From: Acanthaster planci
Taxonomy: Eukaryota > Echinodermata > Asteroidea > Valvatida > Acanthasteridae
Direction: 5' to 3'
DNA length: 40,744 bases
Assembly: GCF_001949145.1 (NCBI RefSeq)
Contig: NW_019091388.1
Span: 49,830 to 90,573, forward strand
Under the pieces are notes generated by a model. The model was not told the DNA's origin. It was given only the letters and a program-made list of their open reading frames with translations, and ran no database searches. This document shows, in pieces, positions 22,915 to 32,904 of the stretch. Made by a program: the position numbers and the translations under genes. Position 1 is the first letter of the stretch; the number at the start of each line of letters is the position of its first letter.

Positions 22915-25237
22915 GTAAGTTACACTCATTTGGTTTGAGAAGCGTCGGAAACCGGGGAGGGGGAATCATGAGAATTTACAAACCTAAAAAGTCCTACACA
23001 AAGTTAAGTCTGCAGCTTTGTAAACAATCTAAAAGGCGTGTGACCAAAAAAACAAGAGGTAAGAATAAGCAATTTCTGTTTTCAGAACGAAAGAAACACC
23101 CAAACCGGGCTACTTAGGTCATTGTTACTAGGTTTTGTCTGACCATCAGGGGATTTTAACATGCAAAGCTTTTGTCAGAATGGCTTTGCTGATAACTTAT
23201 CTTTCGATTCAAACTTTGTGCAGATCGTAACGATTTCTGCGTTAAGTTTGTCCATTACTAGTCATTTGGTCATCACTGGTTACCGACCCTTTTGGGCCTG
23301 TGAAGTTTTAGTCCTTACATTTCAATGCGAGCGGTCATTCCGTTCTTTGTACGATGAAATCCCGGTTCCATGGCTCCATGGAACTCTGTTCGCAATGGGC
23401 GCGGTTTGAACTGAAGTGACGTCAAACAAGTCGGATAAGCCGGCTTCGTTGCGTCCTGTGCTCTCGATTGGTCTCACCTTTTCGAAATACCGAGCTTGCT
23501 CGTCAAAGGTCACAATTCCGTCTCTCCCTGGTGCCAGTCCTCTCGACACAGTGTCCCATCGACCCCGACCTGGACGTGGGCGAGCCGGGCAACAGCTACG
23601 AGTGCCCCGACACCCTGCCCGACGGCACGGAGAACACTTACAACACCTGCTGCCACAACGAGCGACCGGACGAGAATGGCGACTATCACAGCTGCTGTCA
23701 ATCCCCTGAGGTGGCTAGAGCCGAGAGGTGGGCTCCTGGGGGTAGGGTTAGGTAGAGCCGTTTATAGAGGGAGAGAGAGAGTTGCGACATGAGTGTCTCA
23801 ATTGTTGGAACCAAAATGGTGGATTATGCATCAGTGCACATGGATTATTAGCACAGTAGCTGCATGCTGTACTCGCTCCATACATCATGAGCAGCCATTT
23901 TGGTTACAAAGTATGAAGTTGGCGCTACTCTCTCTGTACGGCTCTGGGGTTGGGCCGATATGTTTTGACAGTTTAATGTCCCTCCCTTCTCAGTGCACGC
24001 ATAAGCCCCCCAAAATAGCCACACCCCTCAAAAGGCAATAAAAGGTTGCTTTAAAAACCAAACCAGTACGCTGTGATCCTCTGTGAATATCAAGGGAGTT
24101 AATCTGATACCATTTTGACAGCACAGTTTTTGTAAGAGCAATACTAAAAGAGCACACAGGTAACCATAAACATCAAGTGAGGTATAATGCACAACAGCTA
24201 ATTAATCAATTAACCATACACCGACTAAAACAAAATATAAAGCATCAGGCAGGATGGAGAAAATTATCGACAAACAACAGTCTCTACCGAAAGCTAGCCA
24301 TTAACTTCCAGCCAACTAGAGGCTAGCAAAGACTTGAGACTGGAATGGAAACGAAATTTTAAGGTAATCCCGTTCTTTCTCATCACCGGGCAGCATGGCC
24401 AAGTTCTACGGGATGCTGGGCATTCTGGGCGGCGTGACCGGCGGCCTCATGACAGTGGTCTACGTTAGGACGTACTGCAAGGACGACACGTGGCGATGCT
24501 TGAAACCCATCAAGCGGGAGTGCAAGAAATGGTTCGACCTCACCATGGACGCCCTGTGCTTCTGCGGCTGCTGCCCCAAGTGAGTATAGACACGGTTCGA
24601 GTCGTCTGGCCGCCAAGCTACCCGCCAGGCTGCTACTTTTACCCATAGAAGCATGATTGTATGTCTAGTCACGACTGGTCTATAGTGTTGTCTGTCAGTT
24701 GGTAAGTCACGCTGTATAGTTCTCGCCTGTCGTTAAAAGGATAGCGTTTGGGGCAATACTCTAAGCACGGAGGTAGAATGCGAGTGTTTCCAACGTAACA
24801 ATCATGAACAGATGTTGAAGGCTTCATCTGCCAGTAAAATATTGCCATAGCACTCAACCACAGATCAATTACCAGTTAGGCCAAGGATTGCCAAAACAAG
24901 GCTGTAGTTGCCCGTGGGCCATTCAACCTCATTCTACCGAGCCAGGACGCGCGTGTGCACGAGGAAGTAAGAACAGATATTCACAACATATAACAACAAC
25001 CAAAAAACCCTGACAAAAGTATAATCGAGCAAAAGAAATATCAATATCGCTCCCAGTTTCACGCCGTCAAGTTGAGGTTAATTGATTATGATGAATGTTT
25101 CTACTTCCCGTAGGAAACTTCGACGAAAAACGAAAAAGGACCACGAGATTCCCGACAACAAGCAGACGTCAAACGACAAGAAGGCAGCAGACGACCCGGC
25201 TGCCGTGGAGGTCAACATGGACGAGTTTTGGATGTGA
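22842..25237 (+). CDS. CysTM-2: single-pass six-cysteine membrane protein, complete (exons 22842-22914, 23538-23727, 24394-24579, 25114-25237)
   Basis: Four exons join in frame to 190 residues with intron phases 1, 2, 2. Residues 1-24 are a signal peptide with a strongly basic start (RHKRRPRIRK) and a hydrophobic core (VLLLILPLG). The ectodomain has cysteines at about 30, 47, 62-63 and 77-78 (C-x16-C-x14-CC-x13-CC) and is acidic. The membrane span is about 93-112 and contains small-residue GxxxG-type patterns. Seven cysteines follow at about 116-148, ending CFCGCC. The tail (150-190) is Lys/Arg-rich, then acidic, ending MDEFWM. It should sit in the plasma or endomembrane with the tail in the cytosol. 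The plan resembles Shisa/VOPP1/CYYR1-like adaptors, but PPxY motifs typical of several of those tails are absent. Function is unknown. Confidence 0.87.
23538..23727 (+). CDS. CysTM-2 exon 2 (six-cysteine ectodomain)
   Basis: The acceptor is tctctccctggtgccag and the donor is GAGAG|gtgggc in phase 2. It encodes 62 codons with cysteines at exon residues 5, 22, 37, 38, 52 and 53. It is GC-rich and acidic (many Asp, Glu, Asn). An acceptor at 23551 (cgacacag) would break the join to exon 1, so 23538 is preferred. Confidence 0.85.
24394..24579 (+). CDS. CysTM-2 exon 3 (membrane span and cysteine cluster)
   Basis: The acceptor is tctcatcaccgggcag|C and the donor is CCCAA|gtgagt in phase 2. The exon carries its own in-frame ATG at its second base, so a shorter protein starting with MAKFYGMLG is possible, but the exon 2 join is in frame and matches CysTM-1. 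Cysteines lie at exon residues 28, 35, 43, 55, 57, 59 and 60. Confidence 0.88.
25114..25237 (+). CDS. CysTM-2 exon 4 (cytoplasmic tail and stop)
   Basis: The acceptor is tgtttctacttcccgtag|G, whose G completes a Lys codon. It encodes 40 residues and a TGA stop: a basic opening (KLRRKTKKDHE), a polar Lys/Asp stretch, then an acidic end finishing MDEFWM. Confidence 0.85.
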
Positions 25238-25299
25238 AACCAACAAAATCCTTCCAAATTAGCACCAAACAATATCAAAGGGATCTTTTATAAATATGC

Positions 25300-26312
25300 A
25301 AGCTTTGAAAATTAATCAAATTTGGGCCAGAATTAGACTTTTGTCAAATCATTCAGAAATCATTTTGGAACGAAAAGAAACAAGTTTTTGTCGTCTAGAA
25401 GGCCGCTATATTTCACTTTCGATGAAAATTCTTTGATCAAAATCTTGAAAAAATCTGTAAGGGTTTAGCCTTGCAAAAGTATCAAATTTGGGCCAAAATT
25501 AGACTTTTCGTCAAATCATTCAGAAATAATTTTTAAACGAAAAGAAACAGATTTTTGCCATCTAGAAGGTCTCTAGATTTCACTTTTGATGAAAATTCTT
25601 TAGTCTAAATTTTGAAAAAATCTGCAAGGGGTTGTTAGCCTTGCAAAATGACTGAATTTTGGCCAAAATTTGACTTTTCTTCAAAACATTCAGAAATCAT
25701 ATTTGAACATAAAACAAAATGTTTTTGTCGTTTAAAAGGCCTGAAGTAGGCAAATTTTGATGAAAATACTCTGGTCAAAATTTAAAAAAAAATGCAAGGG
25801 GTTAGCCTTGCAGAATAATGAAATTTGGATGAAAAAAATTGACTTTCTTCAAATCATTCAGAAATCGTATTTGAACAAAAAAACCCCACGATTGTCATCT
25901 AGAAGGCCTGTAGAAGTCAATTTTGATGAAAATTCTTTGGTCAAAATTTTGGAAAAACCTGCAAGTGGTTAGCCTTGCAAAATAATCAGATTTGGGGAAA
26001 ATTTGACTTTTCGCACAAATCATTCAGAAATCATATTTCAACAAAAAGAAACATGTTTTTGTCATCTGGAAGGCTTGTAGAAGGCAAATTTGAGGAAAAT
26101 CCCTATGTGAAAATTTCGGTGAAAATCTGCAAGGGGATAGACTTGCAAAATAATTAAAGTAGGGCCAAAATTGGACTTTTCTGCCAATCATTTAGAAATT
26201 ACTTTTGAATGAAAAGAAACACGGTTTTGTCCTCTAGAAGGTCTGTAGATCTCAACTTTGATGAAAATTCTCCGATCAAAATTTTGATAAAAATCTGCAG
26301 TGGGTAAAGCTG
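25300..26312 (+). repeat. Six-copy ~168 bp satellite
   Basis: The anchor CAAATCATTCAGAAAT recurs with small changes at 25345, 25512, 25681, 25850, 26016 and 26184, so the spacings are 167, 169, 169, 166 and 168. Each unit also contains TTTGGGCCAAAATT, a TCTAGAAGG-like stretch, TTTGATGAAAATTCT and GCAAGGGGTTAGCCTTGCAAAA. The last of these has short inverted complementarity (GCAAGG/CCTTGC). The array begins about 65 bp after the CysTM-2 stop codon, so it may enter the 3' UTR. Open frames inside it are not gene-like. Confidence 0.9.
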
Positions 26313-26420
26313 ATGTCTGAAAAGTCACTTGATTTTCAATTTGGTTGAAATGGTTGAAGTAAAAAGGACAAATTTGTTTCGTAAGGGAGTGTTGTTTGAG
26401 CACGCAGTATATAAAGGATA

Positions 26421-26595
26421 ATAAGGACTTTTCACAATCGTGCGCCTGCAAGAGTTTGCAACGCGCTGGCCAATCACAACGTGCGAAATGTGCCGACCCT
26501 TTCCAAACGCGCATTGGGTGGACAGACGTTGCGCATTGTGATTGGCCAACGCGTTGTAAACTCTTGGAGGCGCACTATTGTTAAACGTCTGCATT
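26421..26595. mobile_element. CCAAT foldback element, copy 3
   Basis: The left arm is AATCGTGCGCCTGCAAGAG then TTTGCAACGCGCTGGCCAATCA; the right arm is its imperfect complement (GATTGGCCAACGCGTTG, CTTGGAGGCGCACTATTG). It lies about 110 bp after the satellite array. It belongs to the same family as the copies at 15043, 16366 and 33801. Confidence 0.85.
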
Positions 26596-28423
26596 ATGCA
26601 CGTTCCATCTTGTCGCAGCGTCGCATGGAGGAATAAGAGAAGATTGAACCAAATAGTAAAGCATTGTTGAAACATGATGAAGATCCCAATATGGCCACCC
26701 GATCGACAATGCACACCACGTCCAAGAAAGGCTATGAGTTTGCGCAGTACAAAAATTGAAGTTCTTGCTAGAAATAAAACAAAAGTGCCAAACATTGTTG
26801 TGCCAAGTCGGGGTTAATTCTGCACCCTTGAGATCTGGGCAACGACCGTCAGCCGGTGTAGCTAACGAGAGTATGCATTAACCCCACATTTTTGGCGCTG
26901 CACTAGCCGACAGGTATGCCCATTTCCTATTAACGGGGCATTGTGCCGCTTGTTAATCACCGCCAGCCATTTTATGACAGCAAACCGGCTGAACGAATTG
27001 TTGTAAAATTCCTGTGAAATAGTCCCTTTGGACAGAAGAGTTAGTCATCGATGATGGTTTATTTGAAACAATCTTTCATCCCTTAATGTTAATTCTAGCT
27101 CCTTGTACTTTGTAAAAACGTTTAAGTCATATGTACATAATTATTAGAAACATATTTACAAGTGCAAAACTTTCGCATTAGACTAATTTGATATAATTTC
27201 TGCAAAACAGTTTTTTTAACAAAGTGCAATTTTGTACTGAATGAAGACCAAATAGTTAGGCCTACTATTCGGCTAGAACTATAGAATGGAAAATATCTAT
27301 TAAAAAGGCTATATCTGATTTACTATATGATGTACTTATTTTCCAGTCCTATGGGATCATATTTATCATGACAGTGGCTTCCAAAGTCAACTTCATTTGA
27401 CTCAAAGTTCGATTTCAACTAATCACATTAATACTCCTGTCACTGGAAACAGAGATCTACATGAGACGAAGCACTGATACAAACATCAGATTTGCATACT
27501 TAAAACAGTAGACATGTACATCTCTACCGGCTACAGGACTTAACTATTGCATTGCCAAAACATTACATTGTTCTGGATATGGTGCTAACTCGCAGCTTGC
27601 TGTTCAGTGGTGCATGAAGCAACGAATGATGAGAGGAAAATGGCAGTCAAGACTTGCTACGGTCAAGATAATAAACAATCTAAATAAAACATAGTCAAAT
27701 TGATGACTGAATGCGTTAAAACTGGTCCAACTGTACTTGATTGTTGGTACATCATTGTGAAGACGCCAAGGCCGCCATATTGAATAACGCCCTTACGTGG
27801 TAAATTGTGTGGAAATTTTGATCTTGTTACAGTTCTGTTAATTTTAATGAAAAATCTATCTTCTGAAAAAAATTGAAGACACGTTTAAAAAATGACATGG
27901 AAGACACATTACAAGTTTTTCTATACAAGGTTTTTACATCGTTGAACTATACTAAGAATAAGAATTGAAGTTGTTCTTAACAAAGAACCTGGAACTAAAA
28001 CTTGAAGGGCCCGTAAAAGGAAAAACAGAAAGTACTGAAATCAACAAACAAAACCATCTTTTTCAAACCCCTCCAATGAGCTAACCAACTGGTCAATTTC
28101 ATTCTTTTGATGGAATTCTGTGTCGGTTGATGTAAAAGTTGCATCGGAAAGCATATAATAGTGCCCATGAAAATAAGCACGTAACATAAAGAAGGCGAAG
28201 AACAGAGCGTTTTCATTCTGATTTGGTCTATGGATGTCCGAAAAAGACACAATTTCACCGATCATTTCAAGAATTTCGTTTTAGACACTGTGCACATGTT
28301 GTCAGTAGGGCAAGTTGGTGTCGTATGTCAAGTTCAAACTAAATACATGTATTAAAAGGGGCTCTTTTCCCTCAGCGTTATGTTGAATCTAAATCAGCCA
28401 ACACGGAAAACCCACCAATGTGG
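26596..28423. other. AT-rich region after the Ly6-B gene
   Basis: No confident gene. On the minus strand it may include the Ly6-B 3' UTR; a minus-strand AATAAA (TTTATT at 27058-27063) is the only hexamer I noted and is far from the stop codon. A candidate minus-strand exon lies at 28041-28217. Confidence 0.5.
28041..28217 (-). CDS. Candidate orphan terminal exon
   Basis: On the minus strand, a possible acceptor (catagaccaaatcag|AATG) leads in phase 0 to 58 residues and a stop. They include NENALFFAFFMLRAYFHGHY and an acidic end (SSLEGFEKDGFVC). The acceptor's pyrimidine tract is weak and I recognise no family. Its phase fits the donor of the candidate exon at 30412-30535. Chance is quite possible. 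Confidence 0.2.
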   Translation of the reverse strand, partial: NENALFFAFFMLRAYFHGHYYMLSDATFTSTDTEFHQKNEIDQLVSSLEGFEKDGFVC

Positions 28424-28624
28424 CTAAATCAGCCTAGCCAACATGGCCGCCCCCGCCACGAGCGCCAGGCTAAAGGTCACTGCGCCGGCGCCGTTACACA
28501 GGTCGTGCATCTGACAGCAGTAGGTGCACTCGTCGCCACTGGCGTCGCACTTGTCCTCGCAGCCGTCTCCGCCGCAGCCGCGTATGGTGATGCGTCGACC
28601 GAACTCATCTTTGGTGAATCGTTT
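28424..28624 (-). CDS. Ly6-B exon 3
   Basis: The acceptor is gaccttgctcttcgcag|AAACGA in phase 0. It encodes 66 residues to TAG, holding seven of the twelve cysteines (GC, GC, KC, EC, CC, LC), the final CN and the hydrophobic anchor signal. It is GC-rich. Confidence 0.9.
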   Translation of the reverse strand, partial: KRFTKDEFGRRITIRGCGGDGCEDKCDASGDECTYCCQMHDLCNGAGAVTFSLALVAGAAMLARLI

Positions 28625-29610
28625 CTGCGAAGAGCAAGGTCAAAGGGCATGCGGAACGGAAAGCATGGTAAGAGGGCGCAGTAACTAGGCGCTAACTGCG
28701 CAGGTCAGAGGTAAAACAAATTGTAATCACCGAGCTCTTCTTAATTCAAACCTACAAGGTACAGCAATAAATCGCTACTTTTAAGAAGAAAAAGACACAC
28801 TTTATTACACACTTTGGGAAGGGCCGCTCGAAGTAGCGGATTCAAATGCTTAAGGAATACGCAAACAAAATAAGGCGATTGATGTAAAGTGTGTCTACCA
28901 TATCAATGTGTATAGGAAATGCAAAATCCTGGCAATAATTTCCACAGTGAAACAGCGTGAGGGAAGAAACTTGTATATAATGTCCAGAGAAATTGAATAC
29001 GTACCAAACAGTACCGAGGACATTCTATCTTGCCTATTCTTGGGTCCTCGCGAAAGAAGACTTCGCGGTCGCATGAGCTACCCTCGTACCCCGTGCAGCT
29101 GTAGCAAAACTTGGCTTGGCTGTAACCTGGAAATCGGTATAAAGACAAAGGAAAGGATGGTAAGCAGGTCAGCGAAATAGTATCCAGACAATCAAGCTCT
29201 TATCAGTGATCATTTAAATGACACTGACTTTGGCGATGACAATGTTGCCCTCACGCCGTAAGGATGGTGAAAGAGTGACTTGATGCCACTGCCATTGTGT
29301 GGCAGTATCACATGCTGAAGATAGGCACAGTGGTCACCACGATAAAGGTTGACCATCATGGCAATGATAATCACACCTCACATGCTAGTAACTGCCTACT
29401 CGAAAGTGACACAATGTGACAGTGGTGGTCATAATAACGACACCGATGATGGCCAATGTTATAATATTACATATTTAATGTCGTTTAAGTCAGAAGGAAT
29501 TCAATAATATTGATAGGAAAAATAAAGTACAAGACGATGCAGGTTCAACTTGTGTCTACTGTCTTACCAATGCAGATTAACAACAACGCAAGAATGTAAA
29601 ACTTCCTCAT
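28424..29610 (-). CDS. Ly6-B: Ly6/uPAR three-finger protein, probably GPI-anchored (exons 29610-29568, 29126-29005, 28624-28424)
   Basis: Three exons with phases 1 and 0 give 121 residues. Residues 1-15 are a signal peptide (MRKFYILALLLICIG). The mature part starts FCYSC, the usual CxxC opening of the Ly6/uPAR fold, and closes with CCQMHDLCN, the family's CC-x(4-5)-CN signature. There are 12 cysteines where 10 are usual; the extra pair lies in the C-terminal half (GC, GC, KC, EC before the CC). After CNGAG comes a hydrophobic tail (VTFSLALVAGAAMLARLI), as expected of a GPI signal, with cleavage near N-G-A-G. Such proteins act at the cell surface as modulators of receptors, channels or complement; which role applies here cannot be told. 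Ly6-A upstream is a close structural relative. Confidence 0.9.
28625..29004 (-). other. Ly6-B intron 2
   Basis: Runs from gtacgt (after 29005) to tcttcgcag. No feature seen inside. Confidence 0.75.
29005..29126 (-). CDS. Ly6-B exon 2
   Basis: The acceptor is ccgatttccag|GT and the donor is TGTTTG|gtacgt in phase 0. It encodes 40 codons with the first five cysteines, starting FCYSC and ending ECPRYCL. Confidence 0.88.
29127..29567 (-). other. Ly6-B intron 1
   Basis: Runs from gtaaga to gatttccag. It holds loosely repetitive GATGACAATG-like sequence around 29220-29460, but no gene. Confidence 0.7.
29568..29610 (-). CDS. Ly6-B exon 1, coding part (signal peptide)
   Basis: The ATG follows catcaag and opens MRKFYILALLLICI, with a phase-1 donor ATTG|gtaaga. 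A strong acceptor just upstream (gtcttctttttcgcag|AAATAG) puts the exon's 5' end at 29639, so 29 bases of 5' UTR precede the ATG and at least one upstream exon should exist. Confidence 0.85.
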
Positions 29611-30411
29611 CTTGATGTCCACGTGTCGAGGCTCTATTTCTGCGAAAAAGAAGACACCAGAGCTTTGATCAAATTTGTACTCGCTGAAAAACTCAGTCTT
29701 GATATTTAGCTCCAAACTTGCAAATGCCACAGATTAGGATTTCGGAACAGTTCAAAACATCGCTGATATGACATCGCAGAATCCCATCGGTTCAGATCAT
29801 CAACTCGCCCATTCATCTCCTCGTTGAAGCGAAGCTTCCACTTATAGGCCTCCCTAGAGGCTTTGCGTGGTAGCCATCTTGTAGGGCAGTTCCTTTGTTC
29901 AACAAGGAAACCCTCCTTTACCCAAGCCGTGTATCAAGATGGCAGCTGTGCAAACCCTCTGTATGACTTGTTTGATACATAAGTTTTGACGGAGCCGTTT
30001 CAGCCTGATGGATTTGACTGCCTCTGTTTATAACACGCGCATTCCATTTCACCCCAAATCTAATCGTATTTAATTTTCATTTTCTTATGGAGAAAGAAAC
30101 AGTTCTAACGTCATTAACCAATTCGGATATGCAACTATCCTGAAGTATCACCAAACATTTATAGTAGGTTTTTTGCTTTTTTTCGGGACTGCCCCGAGTC
30201 GAGTACATTCATGCGTCTGGCCCACTGTCCTGTAGCCTGCTTTTCTCATGTCATCGGAAAGCCTGCATACACGGCGTATTTTTTGAAAATATACGACTCA
30301 GTGGCTGTATTCACTAGACTCATAGGATTAATCGTCCAAACGATCGGCGTGGCAGGCTCATTATATATGTCTTTCTCGAATCTTCTCTGTTCATGAAAAA
30401 CAACCACTTAC

Positions 30412-30535
30412 CTCAACGGCCTCGTTTAGTTTTGGATTGGCTTTCAAAGTGACAATTTCGTTGAACCGAGAACGTTGCAAATCCAACCAGAGAATGGTGG
30501 CAAACAAAGATGGCCGAACGTACTGACGCCAGATC
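30412..30535 (-). other. Candidate exon: 5' UTR of Ly6-B or coding exon of another gene
   Basis: On the minus strand, a very good acceptor (tcgttttttttctctcactag|GATC) and a very good donor (GTTGAG|gtaagtgg) enclose 124 bases. It is the nearest upstream exon able to splice to Ly6-B at 29639, which would make it 5' UTR. It is also open in one frame (starting IWRQYVRPSLFATILWLD, ending PKLNEAVE, phases 2 in and 0 out). Joined to Ly6-B exon 1, that frame meets a stop after one Lys codon, 26 bases before the Ly6-B ATG, so it would act as an upstream open frame. Confidence 0.5.
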
Positions 30536-31325
30536 CTAGTGAGAGAAAAAAAACGACCTTCGAACCCGTGGAATGCTGTAACAACCGCCACCGATTCCGT
30601 TAAACATTAACCCCGAAGATAGACTTAGTTGCCCCGCCATTTTTATGATGACTGTGGATTGGAATGTGAAATCAAACAAATGGGTATTTACAATTCATTT
30701 GCCGTTAGACATTAGAAAATTGAAACTGAATAGGTCCATATGCTGAGAATGCATTTACAACACAAGGTTTCAGGAATAAGAAGGGTACCTTTCCTTCGTC
30801 TTGGAACGAGTCAACATTTTGTCCAAAAGTAAGGTTGTGGGGGCTGAGGCATAGCCTATTTGATAGCCATTGACCGCTATCAGGGATCATCTTTTATTCC
30901 AATGAACCTCCCGCTGATCAAATCATTAATTTATCCCTGTTTTCAGAATCTACACAGTCCTGGCATGTAGCAACCATTTTTGAGAACCATGAAATTGCAC
31001 TCAAATATTGTAAAAGTATTCCTAGGCAAAAGGAGTAAGGTTTACCAACACAGAGAGAGAACAGTTTGTATCATCATAAACGTTATTATTTTTTGTTCTC
31101 AATTCTGTCATTGTGTCCATTAATTTCGAAACGAAATATTTGATCAAAGGTAACGTTACTGTATTTGGAGTTTTATATTAGAAATGCCATAAGCCCCATT
31201 TTGCTAACTGAAAAATTCATTTAACTTTGAACTTTCTACCCCTCAAATCGATCTTATGGCACCACTCATAACAATTTTGAGTTCGATTGAGCAAAATCCA
31301 AAATGCTATGAAAGAGATCAACTTG

Positions 31326-31331
31326 TTTATT
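31326..31331 (-). promoter_or_regulatory. Possible poly(A) signal of Ly6-A
   Basis: AATAAA on the minus strand, about 1.36 kb after the Ly6-A stop codon in a very AT-rich stretch. Weakly supported. Confidence 0.25.
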
Positions 31332-31752
31332 CACACAAGTCTATCATTGTTAATTAACCAGAATATACAAAGTCACCGATATTCATGAATTTAACCAAAG
31401 TTATAAACATTAATAAAATTACAACAAATATACAAAACTTCGAGGTGAAACGAATCAAAGGGAAAGGTTACGAATTGGTCCTATTGAGAACTAAATTACA
31501 AATATTTTTACTTTGCATTTTTTCGAAAAAAATGTGCCTTTTATACGTATTTTGACAACCGGAATATTCAATAAAGGAGTCCAAACTCAAATTTAAAGAC
31601 TCAGTGGCTTTTTGAAACATATACAATACAATGAACAATGATTGTTTAGATATCAAAATCACTGACAGAGGGGGACAAATTGGAAATTGAGGAGGGTGGG
31701 GTCGGGGATCAAGTAAACTTAAGTTGTAGAAAGTTCTGCAAGACGTCGACGC

Positions 31753-31966
31753 CTAAGAAAGGAAAAACCCTGAAGTTAATTGTTGGCTGTCTTGTAAAGA
31801 TTCGGAGCATTGATGAGATTTAGGACAAAGATACAAAATATCGGGTGGAGTCCCCCCAGAAATCTTGACGAATTTAAAGACGCGTGTAGACGGTGCTAAA
31901 GGCTGAAAAAATTCGGCTGTCTCTTCCATGAGCTCGTCCAGTAAAAGAAATGGGTGGGATCGCACA
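31753..31966 (-). CDS. Candidate orphan terminal exon
   Basis: A possible acceptor (ggttgtattagcaaag|T) opens 70 residues in phase 2 to a stop, beginning VRSHPFLLLDELMEETAEFF. The codon pattern is fairly even and the peptide is not low-complexity. No family is recognised. It may equally be a chance frame within the Ly6-A 3' UTR. Confidence 0.18.
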
Positions 31967-32685
31967 CTTTGCTAATACAACCAGCGACTGTGAGACCGTG
32001 GGTCTAAAATCTCTGTCTAGTCCCCCTTAACAATCCTCTGCAACCTTTTAAATCTCAGTTCTGCATTTAAACCGGTAAAAAAAACAGTACCATATCTACT
32101 GGGTCAAAGACTACGACAAACAACGACAGTTGACGAGACATTTCTATATAAAAATAACAAGGGTTATAAGAAATGGGGTCTAAAAGTGCCAATGAAAAAA
32201 AACAACACAACGAAAGAATCCTAAAGTCTTTATGTACATGAACATTTTATCATTACGTTGTTATTTGTCTATACCTGGTCAAAAATAGAGCAGTTGGTAC
32301 ACGAATTATGATTAATTTAACAAAATCTGACATCAAATTAGACTTAACCATTTGGGGTAAAGATGGAAAATGTGCCAATATTTTTAAGAATTCGATAATA
32401 ATCTTCTAAGATAGTAAACTACAGCGAAACTGTACAATTGGGTAAGCAATAATTGTAAAAAGTTGATCTTTTAGATATACTCAACCAAATATAGACCGGG
32501 AAATAAAAGTTGGAACTAGCTACAGTAGGTGAAGTGTGACCATTTCCCGTATTTCTAAATCCAACTAAGGCACTTTTTTGGAAATATCTAGCAAAGTTTG
32601 TCTCGTAAATATGGCCCACCCCACAGAACGTCTAAAAATAGCCTCAAAAAGAAAAGAAAAAAAGACCAAGAAAATTAATGATAAA

Positions 32686-32904
32686 CTAGCGAGAAACTAT
32701 TCTGGTCACAAGCCAAGCCAGGAGGACGATGGGAAGACTGTAAGTCACCACGCCTGCGCCGTTGCACATGTTCTTGTTGCAGCACTTGACACAGTCCATG
32801 TGCTCCTCGTTGCCAAAGCAACCGGGAACGCAGTCCGTCTCTCTCTCGTAGCAGCCGCGGTAGACCAGGGTTTCCTTGTAAGCAATATGGGTGATCCGAC
32901 GATC
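32686..32904 (-). CDS. Ly6-A exon 3
   Basis: The acceptor is tttgaatgatatgcag|GATCG in phase 0. It encodes 72 residues to TAG, with seven cysteines, the CN signature and the hydrophobic C-terminus. Confidence 0.9.
   Translation of the reverse strand, partial: DRRITHIAYKETLVYRGCYERETDCVPGCFGNEEHMDCVKCCNKNMCNGAGVVTYSLPIVLLAWLVTRIVSR

Larger units (their letters stand above)
30536..32685. other. AT-rich region between the Ly6 genes
   Basis: No confident gene. It probably contains the Ly6-A 3' UTR; a minus-strand AATAAA lies at 31326-31331. A minus-strand open segment at 31753-31966 looks somewhat protein-like. Confidence 0.5.

Noticed and set aside
25757-26157. Open frames inside the satellite array
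   Set aside because: They are consequences of the AT-rich 168-bp unit, which recurs with frame-breaking length changes.
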